64,000 nt of DNA from Saxidomus purpurata (taxonomy: Eukaryota; Mollusca; Bivalvia; Venerida; Veneridae). The translations under genes were made by a program, and so were the position numbers. Below the pieces are notes generated by a model. That model saw only the letters and a list, made by a program, of their open reading frames with translations, was not told where the DNA came from and searched no databases. Positions 33,590 to 44,487 of this stretch are shown piece by piece; positions within the stretch are counted from its first letter, which is position 1, and each line of letters opens with the position of its first letter. The stretch spans positions 8,324,918 through 8,388,917 of the forward strand of contig JAFMSR010000016.1 of NCBI GenBank assembly GCA_022818135.1, read 5' to 3'.

Positions 33590-36500
33590 TAATGTTTTAG
33601 AGACAATTATTATTATTATCCAAATCCAATTAGATTTTAAGTACTCTGTAGAATACACTACATGTACATTGTAATTAGCACAATTTGTTCTTCTTTATTG
33701 TGAATTTGTAATGCAACCAAATATCTATAAGTACCTAGATGCTAAAATTACCTAGCTCAGGCAATAATTAAGTTACTAGACACGTGCGTTTTAGATTAAT
33801 GAACTATTACCTGTCAATACAGCATAACATTAAACCTTCACAGTATAAATATATCTAGTCTCAGTTTTAAATGTGTTCTGGAAATTAGGTTTCCAACATG
33901 TGGAGCAAACATTTTTTGCCACGTAAAACTGGGCAGCTTGTAGTAGTTGCGTGTTAAATAATAAGTATGAATGTCTTTGTACTTGTAAGTGTCAATGTTT
34001 GTAAATCCTTTTACAAATGGCAGTCTAAATTTTAATCACACCACCTGTATGTTTGCATAGGCATTACTACTTCTCATATACAGTGTAGCTTGAACATTTT
34101 GAATTGCCATTTGTAGCAATTTTTGAAAATAAATTTTTACTCAAAAGGGATTCTCAATTTCTCACTTGTTAACTACTTTTTAACCTTCACTGTATCTTCT
34201 TTAATACGAAATACAGTTGAAAAATAGATACGTTTTTAGCTCTCAACGAGGCTTTACATTTATATCTTCAAATGTAAATTCCTGCCTAATCATTTTGTAT
34301 ACTACATGTTAAGATAAATGTAAAATTTTAAGACTATGACTTCATGTACATTACAAAAAATGCACTGATGTACAAATTTTGAAACTGCATTATGGGTGAA
34401 AAATCAGTATGCTAGAATCTCTTTATTGTTACATGTATTTTCTTCTATCGCTTTCAGTCGCGATGTTTGTTTTCAACTGCGACATTGAAAGTATTTTCGG
34501 CTTTTTGTTAAAAGGATTTTACTGGTAAGTTCTTAGTCTGTTTCCAGTACAAATGTACTGTATTAGGATAAAAATATTATCTTTAAAAATTAGCAGTAAT
34601 CAACTTTGTGATGTAAATTATCAGATATATTTAAGTTGACATCAAACTTCAAAATTAAAAAAAAAAATTTCAAGTAGAACATGTAGAAATTCTTAATTTC
34701 TCCACCAGAGAAATGTTTGGTTTTTTTTTTCTCAAAAATTGTTGCAAATGGCTTTCAAGACTTACAATTACCACATGAACTTTTTGAGACTTGAGGCATA
34801 CATGTAGTTCTCATTCAATTTATTTTCTGACATTTGATGTACTTCGAAATGTATTATGTTAGTGATACATTGTACATGTTTTAATAAATACAACTGGTTT
34901 AGACTTTTAAAGCGACTGCACTCCAGATAGACAAGTTACGCTAAAAAAAGAAAATTTTCAATTTCAAGAAAACAATTGTCATTACTGTATCAGGGGCATT
35001 GTATTATGATAACGAGACAAGTTTTCTAACAAAAGAAACAATTAAAATGTTTTGTTTTGCTTACTTTTATTGTAGAATATATCACCCCGTGACTAACGGG
35101 GTGGGCTCTTTGGTATATCAATATTTTTAACTCGCATCAAATCAGCTGACTCCATAGCGTAGTAGGTTAAGCCGCTGTAAATTTTTTGTAAGCGTAAAGA
35201 TCCGAGTTCAAACCCTGGCTCGGGTAAATATTTTTTTCTGCCTTTATTTTTAGCTCTTACACAAAGAAAATAATCTTGATGCTGACAAATTGAATATATA
35301 TTGATTTTACCAAAAAATTAAAATTTACTAAGAATTTGGAGTGCAGTCGCTTTAATCCGGCTTTCTTTCAATTCTTTAAGTAGAGTTGCGGCCCTTTTCA
35401 ACTTTTAAAGGATTTTGTGTATTTTTCCTTCAGGTACACGCATGTTTATGTGTCCAGTGTGTGGCTATACGTCTAAGTACCCATCAAATGCACGGAAACA
35501 CATATATGAGCACACAGCAACAAAAGACTGGATATGTGAGATATGTGGGATGAGCTTCAAAAGTAACAACAATCTGCAGCAGCACCAGTACGTTCATCAG
35601 AAGGACCGACCTTTCCCATGTCCTCTGTGTCCACAGAAATTCAAAAGTAACTATTCTTGGATGAATGTTATACCGTATACCCCAGTTTAAACGTCCTGTG
35701 GCTTTACATTTTTGACCCAGGGTGCGAATATTCCAGACCGAAATGAAAAAAAAATTAATTGGTTGACCCAGGGGTGGGTTATTCCAGACCCAGATGAAAA
35801 ATTTAGTGCTGTTAAATGAAAGTTAGTGTGATCGGTTCTATTATTTACTGGATGAATCAATGTTGATAAGGATTACTGTGTTCATATGCCTGTCTCAAGA
35901 CCTGTTAAGTCTTTTTTTTCTTTTAAAAAAAGCGGGTGTTTATTGGGGTCAGGGCGTTTAAATGGGGGTATACGGTACTGGTACATTACTGTCAGCAGTG
36001 TGACAGTCATGCTGTTAGTATTTGTTAATGATGTGTATTTCAGTTTCTTGGCTGTTGTAACAACCCTTTCTTTTGGCGAGACTGAACAACTAGCACTTTC
36101 AATCTTCAGCTAGAGTTTGACCTCTCCCTCCCCCCCCCACCCCCATGAAGGTCAGTGACTTGGACTTGGCCCTTTTGACAGTTTTCTAGCCTGGCAATGT
36201 GCTAGAACTATTAAGATTACCAGGAAATACTTTTAAAATCTTCTTGTCCAAAATAATGAGGCCCAGAGCTTAAAAAACTAGAGAAAACTGTGACATTCTG
36301 TGTAGCTTTACTTCTGTCAAAAATATTTTTGTCATTTCAGGTAACTCTGTGCTCAAACAGCATATCCAGCGACATATAGGTTTGAAGGCTTACGTGTGTG
36401 AATATTGTTCCAAGGAGTTTGTCACCAAAGGAGATCTAAACAAGCACACCCGTGCTCACACTGGTACCACTCCGTACCACTGCAAAGATTGTGAAAAACA

Positions 36501-36804
36501 GTTCGCAGACATCAGTTCACTGTACAGACATACAGCACAGAAACACAGCTCCGCTCAGCTCTATGTTTGTTCTATTTGTAACCAGCAATATACAAACAAA
36601 CTGTCAGCACTGAGTCACTTAAAGAAATGTCATTCTGATACTATTGTGGGTACAAACAGAGAAAAATTGGAAAGTTTATTGACTAGTGTGCAGATTATGA
36701 ATGGAGATTTACCTGCAACAGACGATGTTCATATACAAATGTCTTGTGAAAATCTGCCAACAGATGAACTAGGCTCAATTGTTGACAGTGTAACAATATT
36801 GTAG
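31214..36804 (+). CDS. C2H2 zinc-finger protein, cassette A isoform (1009 aa)
   Basis: Coding exons 31214-33566, 35434-35646 and 36341-36804 join in phase 1 at both junctions (3030 nt). The ATG follows a TTTTCAG acceptor at 31210, so a 5' UTR exon lies upstream. Residues 1-784 are a disordered region rich in Ser, Lys, Glu and Thr with basic patches (MKRKKQMPHELKKSRK) that could act as nuclear localisation signals; no fold recognised. Six C2H2 fingers follow from about residue 791: CPVC, CEIC, CPLC (split by the last intron), CEYC, CKDC and CSIC, with the CxxC-x12-H-x3/4-H pattern. The tail is 55 residues. Likely a sequence-specific DNA-binding regulator. The donor at 33567 (GTTTGC) is weak but phase-perfect. 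Orthologue not recognised. Confidence 0.82.
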
Positions 36805-38479
36805 GTGTTAATGAAGTTAACAAGCAAGGTGTCTGATACATTTATATATAAATCTTTCTAAAGGCTGAAAGTGTTTGCAAGAAAAATACAAAATGTAATT
36901 CCATAAACTTAAGTTTCTTCTGTTCTGTACTGTAAATTTTGCGTTATGAAAATTTCGCGATTTGTGAACAGACAGACTTATTGACGAATCTTCAATAAGC
37001 GAAAGGAAAATTATCTAATAGTAAATCTGTGCGAACTGAATCTTACATGAGATTTTTAAATTAGTGAAGTGGAAATTTTGCAACAAATCATTGCACATAT
37101 GACCCAATTTACAGTATGCCACAACTAAACAATGATTTGGCATGGAGTGGAATATACCAGTTATTTTGCCCTTTACTACTTCTAAGTTCTTGTAACACAC
37201 TGTAAATTGGCTAATTTTCGTGACAATTTAATTTTTGCTGTTTTTGCAAATCTCTGTATTTTGCTACATATTTAAGAATGTTGCGAAAGATTAATTTCAC
37301 ATAGATTTAATGTATTTTAGTAAAAGCAACATTGCTACTGAAAGATTCCTAAGTATGTCCATTTATACAAGGTTAGTAGGTCAGTGGAACTGTCGTGGCG
37401 CAGTGGTAGCGCGTTTGATACCCAACCCATATATAGCCATATGTCCTAATGCAAGACACAAATATTTCCACATTGCCTCTCTCTCTTCGAGGTTGATTCC
37501 ATCTGGAATGGGTCTTGAGAGCGTTTAATCTAAGTTGTAAGAACTTGTTTCGCACTCGTGAATAAATAAATTAGTATAAAGGTAAAACAGATACAAGGTC
37601 AGTCATTTACCAATAGTCTGATTTAAATGTTTTTGATATCGGTTCTGGCATTTGGTGATTTTGCCAAAACAAAATGTTGGCCCCTCTCTCCTTGAATTAC
37701 TTATGTACATAATGTATTATGACATCAATTTCCCAGACACAACGCTCGGACGCTTGTTTTTGATAATTCATCTTTGATAAGTTTGCATAATAAAAATAAT
37801 GACAAACTAATTTTGTTGGTTTAAAGACACAGTTGGTCTCCTTTACATATACATATTGTATAGTATGTGTTGTAAAATGCATTGGAGTACCCACCTTAAA
37901 ATTAATGTCACACTTTGAGGTGAAAGACCAGGGGATCCTTCATATTTGTATAGTATATACATATAACTTTATGGACATATAGCATTCACATATTGCTTAA
38001 TTTGCTTTATGGACATATAGCATTCACATATACATGTAGCCATATCTGTAGATACACTTGGGTTCAATTGTCTCACTGCAATTACAGCTGTTGTTGCTGT
38101 ATAACATAATTGGCTTATTCAACTTTAAAAATTCAAAAGTAAATCCAATAAGCATCTGTTAATAAAACTTAATCAAACTAGGATGTATGGTCTTATTAAG
38201 AATGTAAAGTCTTGTTAACGTACTGTGGTTTATACTTGAAAAAGATCTATCTGACTTGTGCATATTTAAATTCTGGTAAGATGGATGATTTGGGGTCTCT
38301 GTGGTCCTAGTGTAAATTTCTTTAATTTTCCTGATTTCATAAAACCAAACCAGACTGGTAACTAAAATACATGTGGAGGTGTAGTGATAGCACATTCACT
38401 TTGGGATAGGAGGGTCCTAGGTTCGTTCCCCATCAGTGCCACAGGGTCGTGTCCTTAGGCAAGACACAGATATTTCCAC

Positions 38480-38524
<45 letters not shown>

Positions 38525-41299
38525 GCGAGATTGATTTAATCTGAAATGAGTCTCAAGAGTGAGGAGTCTAAGTTGTAAGAACTTGTATCTCAACTGAGAA
38601 TAAATCAATTAGTATTAATTAAATATATGTAAGCTGTAATTTGTGTTCTCCTACATGTATGATATAGACAATAATTGCATATCAGGTATGACAATTGATG
38701 TGAAGACACCACTAACAAGTTTATTTTTTTGTCAGGCAGATTTGATGTGTTCAGGAATATGCACATACAATTACATGTTTTTTGTTTTGCATGTTCATTT
38801 TGTATCCTCTGTTATTTTGTTGAGCAATTAAAACATTTTACATTGTCTCAGTGCAGCTTCATTTTTCTGCACGGATGTAAATTTCATATAAAGTTCATAA
38901 AAAAACAACATCCGAAATGTAGAATTGACCCTTAGCTCAAATCAGTTAACTTTTGCTTTTACCGGTAGAAACATACGGTTAGAATACTAGTCATCGAAAA
39001 AATGGAGTAACATAAATTTGTAGCTCTCAAGTAGAAACTAGGACTCTTCCAATCAGTCATTGAGCAGAGTTCATACCTATTAAATACAGGTTTAAACTAC
39101 ACGTGGGCTGCAGTATTGGGATCACTCCCCATTCAGCGTCCGTCGTATGTCGTTCATCCACCATTTTTCAAACGACCACTCAGCTAATGATGATGAAACT
39201 TGGCTGGAATTTTCTTTCTGTGTAGCTGTATCCAAGTTGTTAAAAAATAATATTCTGTGCAGAACTCTGATTGCCATGGCAACTGAAAGGAAAAATTTGT
39301 AAAATCTTCTTGTCAAAAAATGCAATGCTCAGAGCTTAGATATTTTGTGTGTGACATTATCTAGCGGATTTCTACAAAAAAAATCAAATTATAACCATTG
39401 GGTCATAATTGCCCAACACCATTAGGTCTAGAGCTTTAGATAGTTGGTATGTAGCATCGCTAAGTGGTCCCTTTACAAAGATTGTTCAACTTATGTCTTG
39501 CCCAACCCTAGGGGTCACTTGTTGAATGTTAACAGTCATTAGAGAGTTCCATGTTACCACGGTTACATTCTACAGCTTTCATTTCTCTATTGGAAAATGG
39601 AAATATTATCAGGTGAACGCTCTAGTGCAAATGTGACCCTCTTGTTTCAATTACTAGCACCCAGTTTCAATTCCAAACAAGAACTGCCAAAGCAACAACA
39701 GACAAAGTGTCATGAAGATTGAAAATTAGCAGTAAAGAATGGTTTCCATCTTGATCACACGACCACTTTGACCCCGCATGATCCAAATTCAGTTATCAGG
39801 ACTTGTATCTGACTAAAATTTCGAATTGACGTATTGTCATCACTACATGTATATGGCCCTGGCTTAAAGAGCTTTCGGCTAAGGTGGCAAGGTCATGAAG
39901 TAGTGATAGTGAGCATGCTGTATTAAGTACTATTATATAGACGCAGGGATCTCATATCTAATGAATCCTGACAGACGTAACTAACCATTTCAGGGAAGAG
40001 AATGTATCGATGTGAAATGTGTGGGAAGGAGATGTCTATTCGCCAGAACATGGACGTTCATGTAAACCAACATACCGGACTGAGGCCGTGGCAGTGCGAG
40101 GTTTGTGGACTCCGGTTCAAAGGACCGTCAAATCTCAGAGCGCATATGCACCAGCACGAAGAAGTGATGCGATTTTCATGTGCCATCTGTTTCAGGAAAT
40201 TCAGAGGTTTGTCTTGTTTCGCCAAGTTAGAGTTATGTCTTTAATATGGCAGCGGAGCAGTCAAAAGATTAAAATGTCTTTAACGTTTCTCCGCCGTTTT
40301 ACTGTAACTTCTATGTCTGTGCTATTCAAACAACAATAAGCGAAACGACAAAAAAGGCACACCTTCCAAATTCGGAAAAGTGAAAATTCATATATGTTAT
40401 ATTAAACTGAGAATCGGCTTCATTTCAGATGGACATGCAGTTGAACAAAATACCTTTATTATAAATAGATCTATATTTTTAACAATATTAGAATCGTGTG
40501 CAATTCAGAGCTTGTGCAACTTTTACATTTTAGAGTCATATATTTGTTTTCAGACCGAGGTACTTACAGGCAACATCTAAAGCGCCATCTAGGAGAGAAG
40601 AAGCACGTGTGCGAGCATTGTGGAAAATCTTTTGTGATATCCTCGGACCTCAAGAAGCACATTCGTACACATACAGGAGAGAAACCTTTTAAGTGTTCGG
40701 TGTGTGGACAACAGTTCAGTGACGGAAGTAGCCTCGTGAGACATGAAAAAATGCATTCGGCAAAATTTAGGTACGAATGTGGCGCCTGTAGGCGGCAGTA
40801 TTCTCGAAAAGATCTCTGCAAGAAACATATCAACAAGGCTCATTGTGACATAGGTCCAGTTGAAGTTAATCAAGTTAGTATTGAAGATGATAGGCAAATA
40901 CCTAGAGACATAATTAAAACCACACGAAACCAAGACGTCCATCCGAACAAAACGCAAAGACCCTCGAGAAAGAGTTCAAACAGGGAGACAACTCCGAATA
41001 CCAAGGTTAAAAAGTTAAAGAAATCTTGGCAGACGTTAACAGAAGAAGCTTCTAAAAGATACAAGGAACATTCAATTCAAAACCTGTCCGGAACAAGTCA
41101 GTACGGAGAATATTCTCAACCAGTTGGACCGACATTTAGCATCATAGAATATCAGCCCGTTCCGACTTTATACGGGAATGTGAACCAAAAGCTCCCTGAA
41201 CAGAAACAACAGATACCTGTGTATGGCAGTCAGGACGTGATTGCCCAACAAGGACCTCTAGTCTATCAGTCGTATCTGGCAGAACCTGGCAGATTCTGA
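31214..41299 (+). CDS. C2H2 zinc-finger protein, cassette B isoform (1103 aa)
   Basis: The same 784-residue N-terminal exon (31214-33566) can splice in phase 1 to 39994-40206 and 40554-41299 (3312 nt total). The first cassette B exon is 213 nt, exactly the length of its cassette A counterpart, and its intron splits the third finger at the same place. Fingers: CEMC, CEVC, CAIC, CEHC, CSVC and CGAC; a canonical HTGEKPF linker joins fingers 4 and 5. A 145-residue Gln/Pro/Tyr-rich tail follows. Alternatively cassette B belongs to a separate neighbouring gene with its own undetected first exon; the shared phase (open codon G plus GG) favours a common gene. Transcripts are needed to decide. Confidence 0.68.
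34128..34133 (+). terminator. Candidate intronic polyadenylation signal
   Basis: AATAAA in the intron after the long N-terminal exon; it would serve the finger-less read-through transcript. Confidence 0.4.
34907..35355. mobile_element. TIR element (449 bp) containing a tRNA-like promoter
   Basis: Perfect 19-bp inverted ends (TTAAAGCGACTGCACTCCA and its complement). Inside, at about 35150-35222, there is a tRNA-like segment with box A TAGCGTAGTAG and box B GAGTTCAAACC. There is no transposase and no acceptor stem, so this is a MITE carrying or invaded by a SINE head. It lies in the intron just 78 bp upstream of the first cassette A finger exon. Confidence 0.78.
35671..35977. mobile_element. 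MITE with TACCGTATACCCC termini
   Basis: Left end TACCGTATACCCCAGTTTAA and right end, as reverse complement, TACCGTATACCCCCATTTAA form inverted repeats of about 23 bp around 307 bp. Internal repeats contain GACCCAGG and ATTCCAGACC. It begins about 24 bp after the splice donor of the first cassette A exon, so it is intronic. Confidence 0.7.
36805..37380. other. Intronic/intergenic DNA after cassette A
   Basis: No coding signal and no AATAAA close to the cassette A stop. Intronic if cassette B belongs to the same gene. Confidence 0.5.
37385..37575 (+). repeat. tRNA-derived SINE, copy 1
   Basis: Box A TGGCGCAGTGG near 37397, then a body containing GCAAGACACAAATATTTCCA, TGAGAGCG and CTAAGTTGTAAGAACTTGT, ending in GAATAAATAAATTAGTA. 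Same family as the copy at 38370. The ORFs on both strands here are repeat-derived. Confidence 0.75.
38370..38615 (+). repeat. tRNA-derived SINE, copy 2, with (TC)n expansion
   Basis: Box A-like AGGTGTAGTGATAGC and box B GGTTCGTTCCCC (about 38420) head the element. The body matches copy 1 (AGGCAAGACACAGATATTTC, CTAAGTTGTAAGAACTTGT), with the same GAATAAATCAATTAGTA tail. A CT-rich site that is short in copy 1 has expanded to (TC)n at about 38486-38520. Confidence 0.8.
39098..39644 (+). repeat. Degenerate tandem-unit element
   Basis: Begins near GTGGGCTGCAGTATTGGGAT with a GCGTCCGTCGTATGTCG run and ends GTGACCCTCTTG followed by TTTC, the same overall arrangement as the elements at 28908 and 47778. 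Internal repeats (AATGCTCAGAGCTTAGATA / GTCTAGAGCTTTAGATAGTT) are diverged. Boundaries are approximate. Confidence 0.5.
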
Positions 41300-41539
41300 T
41301 GTTTTCGGACATAACACACGTGGACAATTTTTACAAAAAATACGAGTAGAATATTTTATCAAAAAGAAAACGGCGATATAGAATTTGAATCTCTTCTAAA
41401 CATGTGTATTTTCTTTAAAGATTAGTGAGTAGATGATTTCATTTCTTTAAGGTAGTTCTGTTTGTGTCTCACTAAACAGACCTTGTTCTTTGTCCTGTTG
41501 AAAACATGATTACATTTGTTTATCTGCACCATCAAATCA

Positions 41540-42345
41540 TGTCTTTATTAATGCCATTCTGGCCAGATGGCCGCGTTTATGCTGTTCCGTCCTTCCCGTC
41601 CGTCTGTCCATTCGCAATTCATCTTCCACAAGCATGCAGCTATTTTGATATACATTGTAACTTCACATAATGGTTACCCATACCTCAAGGGTGTGTCGTG
41701 CACAACCAGCCACCTACTCCAATTTGGGGCGCAAACACTATTTAATATGATTTAATTTCCGGTCTATATCTTGCATATACATGACAAGTGTAACCCATAC
41801 CCAAAGTGTGTGCAATGCACAAGAAACGGCCACCTACTCACAAGGCCAATGTCACACTTACTACAATTTGGTTTTCGGTCTGTTTCTTTCGTATGAATGG
41901 ACCGATTTTGAAATAATTTCAAACAATTGTACCCATCCCCCAATGGTGTCTCATGCACAACAAGCCATTGCCAAGGTCAAAGTCACACTGATTTTACAGG
42001 CAATTTCATTTCCGGTCTGTATCTTCCACATGCATAGACTTAAGGGCTTAACTCTGTAAGTGTTATATTGCAATATTTCCTGTCATTTCCTCAGTTATTT
42101 TTAGTGCATGGACCAATTTCGATATAACTTCACAGGAGCGTTAACCATGTGATGAAGTTGTGTCGTGCACAACACCCAGCCACCTACTCCCGAGGTCAAG
42201 GTCACACATAGGGCTCAAACCCTTTCACATATTGTTGTATTGCAATATTTACTGTCCTATGTGCAGCTTGTCTATGCATGGACTGTAGTTCCACAAGTAT
42301 TACCCGTACCATAAGTATTTGTCCCAAACAACACCCAGCTACATT
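41540..42345 (+). repeat. Tandem-unit element with about 5 diverged units
   Basis: Units of roughly 120-150 bp repeat GTGTCGTGCACAAC, CAGCCACCTACTCC and AAGGTCACAC and TTTCCGGTCTGTATCTT motifs. The 5' part has a GGCCAGATGGCC hairpin and TCCGTCCTTCCCGTCCGTC. ORFs at 41567 and 41781 are repeat-derived. Confidence 0.7.
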
Positions 42346-42347
42346 AG

Positions 42348-42377
42348 ATATGGTATGATATGATATGATATGACATA
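42348..42377. repeat. (GATAT)n microsatellite
   Basis: ATATGGTATGATATGATATG and onward, immediately after the array at 41540-42345, as is common for tails of tandem-unit elements. Confidence 0.8.
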
Positions 42378-43817
42378 TTTTATTATGAAATAAGCTATGT
42401 ATACATCTTTATCTATATTATCACCTGTACACATAAACAAATATAGCAGTGAATGAACTGTGATTATACTCTCCTCATCATTTTCATTGTACACAGGGGA
42501 CTATTTATTGCATGGCAATACCTTGTCAACTTGTTTATATAATGTATTTATAGTATGTACTTATATGCATACTTAGAGAAATAATTTTATTTGAACTTGA
42601 TTTTATAGAAAAGGTGTTGCTCGTAAGCTCTTGTTTGAGATATATTTAATATATATTTATAAAGCATACAACATTTATAACGCAAAATAAAGCTACATAT
42701 ATTATATAATAAATATATATGTGAATAAACATAAATGTGTAAAAGCCAACTGTCTGTTTTACATACTGCGTTCTGTTGCAACAGGGTCGTTCACATATTT
42801 TGAATCCTCTGTACGTTTTAAATTTTATTAAAGGGTATTCGTGAACAAAAGCACAATTCTATGAAAGAACATACTTTTTATGAAGTGGCTATGTTCAAAT
42901 GTCCGTCACAAGACTATAGTTTCCCGTAGTGAAAATAAATGATCATAACCGAACTGTTACAGATAAAAAGAAAGCCTGGCAAATAAGAAAAGGGAACATT
43001 TGAGCTGCTACACACTTTAAAAGCACTTAGTCCTCAAATTGCACTCTTGTCATGTTAAATGTTCACACATGTGTTGTAACGGCATAATTATGAAGATAAA
43101 AAAATGACTACCGTGTTGTAACGAAAAGAACAATGTGTAAGGTACCTCAGAAGACTGCTTCCTATTTAAAGGGTGCAGGTTTAACTCTCTCAACATTCAC
43201 TGACACTGAAGCGAGGCTCTCCGTGTACAAGCTTTCCTGTGAAGAGAATGAACAGAACAGGACAGACATTTTATTTATAGGTCAGACTTAACATCAACAG
43301 TACCTCGTCTTTTATGTACACAAGAAGATGTACATTATAGCAGCTTATATTCTGCCATTATTTATTCACATCAAATGATTTTTTTTTTAAAGAGAATGTA
43401 GTTTAACACAAAAAATTCTTTCGTCCGTTTACCAATATCAGTAAAACAATTCACAATTTGAACTTTTTCTGACTTTTCCTGTAGTTCGTGACAAAAATCC
43501 GGTGCATAGAATGACCGAAAAGACCGAAAAACAGTTTATGAAGACCGAAAACAACTCTTTTTTTAAAAAGAGTATGTATAACTTACAGTTTAAATGAAGA
43601 AATTTGTAAATGTTGTATTACAAATTAAGTAAAAAGATCGAAAAACAAATATTGCAGACCGAAAACATTCTGAATTAGCACTCCAGATTTTCAAATGGAT
43701 GCGGCACGGGAACTTATCAAAACAGACAAAAAATAATTCACTACATGCAAATTCCTTCATTTATTTAATACTTAGTACTTAGGTTATTAATCGTACATTA
43801 TCTTTTGTAAAAAAAAA
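42378..43817. other. Intergenic DNA
   Basis: AT-rich. Several GACCGAAAA motifs recur at 43512-43670. No gene signal found. Confidence 0.5.
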
Positions 43818-44379
43818 GCCAAAGGAGAGGACGGACACCTTTTTACACTTAATAGTTATGTCTGCTCAGGGTTAATGTTTTTTGCATTTTTTAATAATAA
43901 TTGTATTCTTATAATGGCAAACCGTCATAACAAGACTATTATGGAACTGCGTATATCGTATGTGTAGGCCTTCATACAGACGCAGACAAATTAAAGACAC
44001 TGATGAAGATACAAGGAAATCCGAGTACCAAACCTTAGCTCTTTACGAATAGACCCCTTGGGTTTTTTGACGTGCCCGATGTATAGCACCAGTACACGCA
44101 TGACTACCTCAAGGTTTCTAACAAGTTCATCTCTTTGTGGGTCGGATACACTGAGAACCGTGGACCTCCCGGGTGGTTGTCCAGAGCGTTAAAACCACTT
44201 GTCTCAATACCAAGTTTATATAACAAAATATACAGTTTGCTCCTTCAACAACAGTCAGAATAACTGTCAAAATTGGTCATGTGACCCGAACCCACTATGA
44301 CTATATTAGGACGTGCGAGACATTGCGTATTTGGTTACTATATGACAATCGAGTTCACTCGGATATTATGGTCACTAAA

Positions 44380-44430
44380 CAAAGAAGACGTCACTGACGT
44401 CATAGTATATTGACGTCGCTCAATAGCAAC
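44380..44430 (+). promoter_or_regulatory. CRE cluster upstream of orphan gene copy 1
   Basis: Three close CRE-type sites: GACGTCAC (from 44388), the perfect palindrome TGACGTCA (44395-44402) and TTGACGTCG (44410-44418), 70-100 bp upstream of the ATG. The cluster is conserved base for base in copy 2. CREs bind CREB/ATF-family factors, so cAMP- or stress-responsive transcription is a reasonable inference. Confidence 0.65.
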
Positions 44431-44487
44431 AACAATTTGCAAACAAAAGCTGATATCGGAAATGAAATTTTCACTCCTGTATTAGAA

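Noticed and set aside
35150..35222. tRNA gene candidate
   Set aside because: Boxes A and B are good but no acceptor stem pairs; it sits inside an inverted-repeat element.
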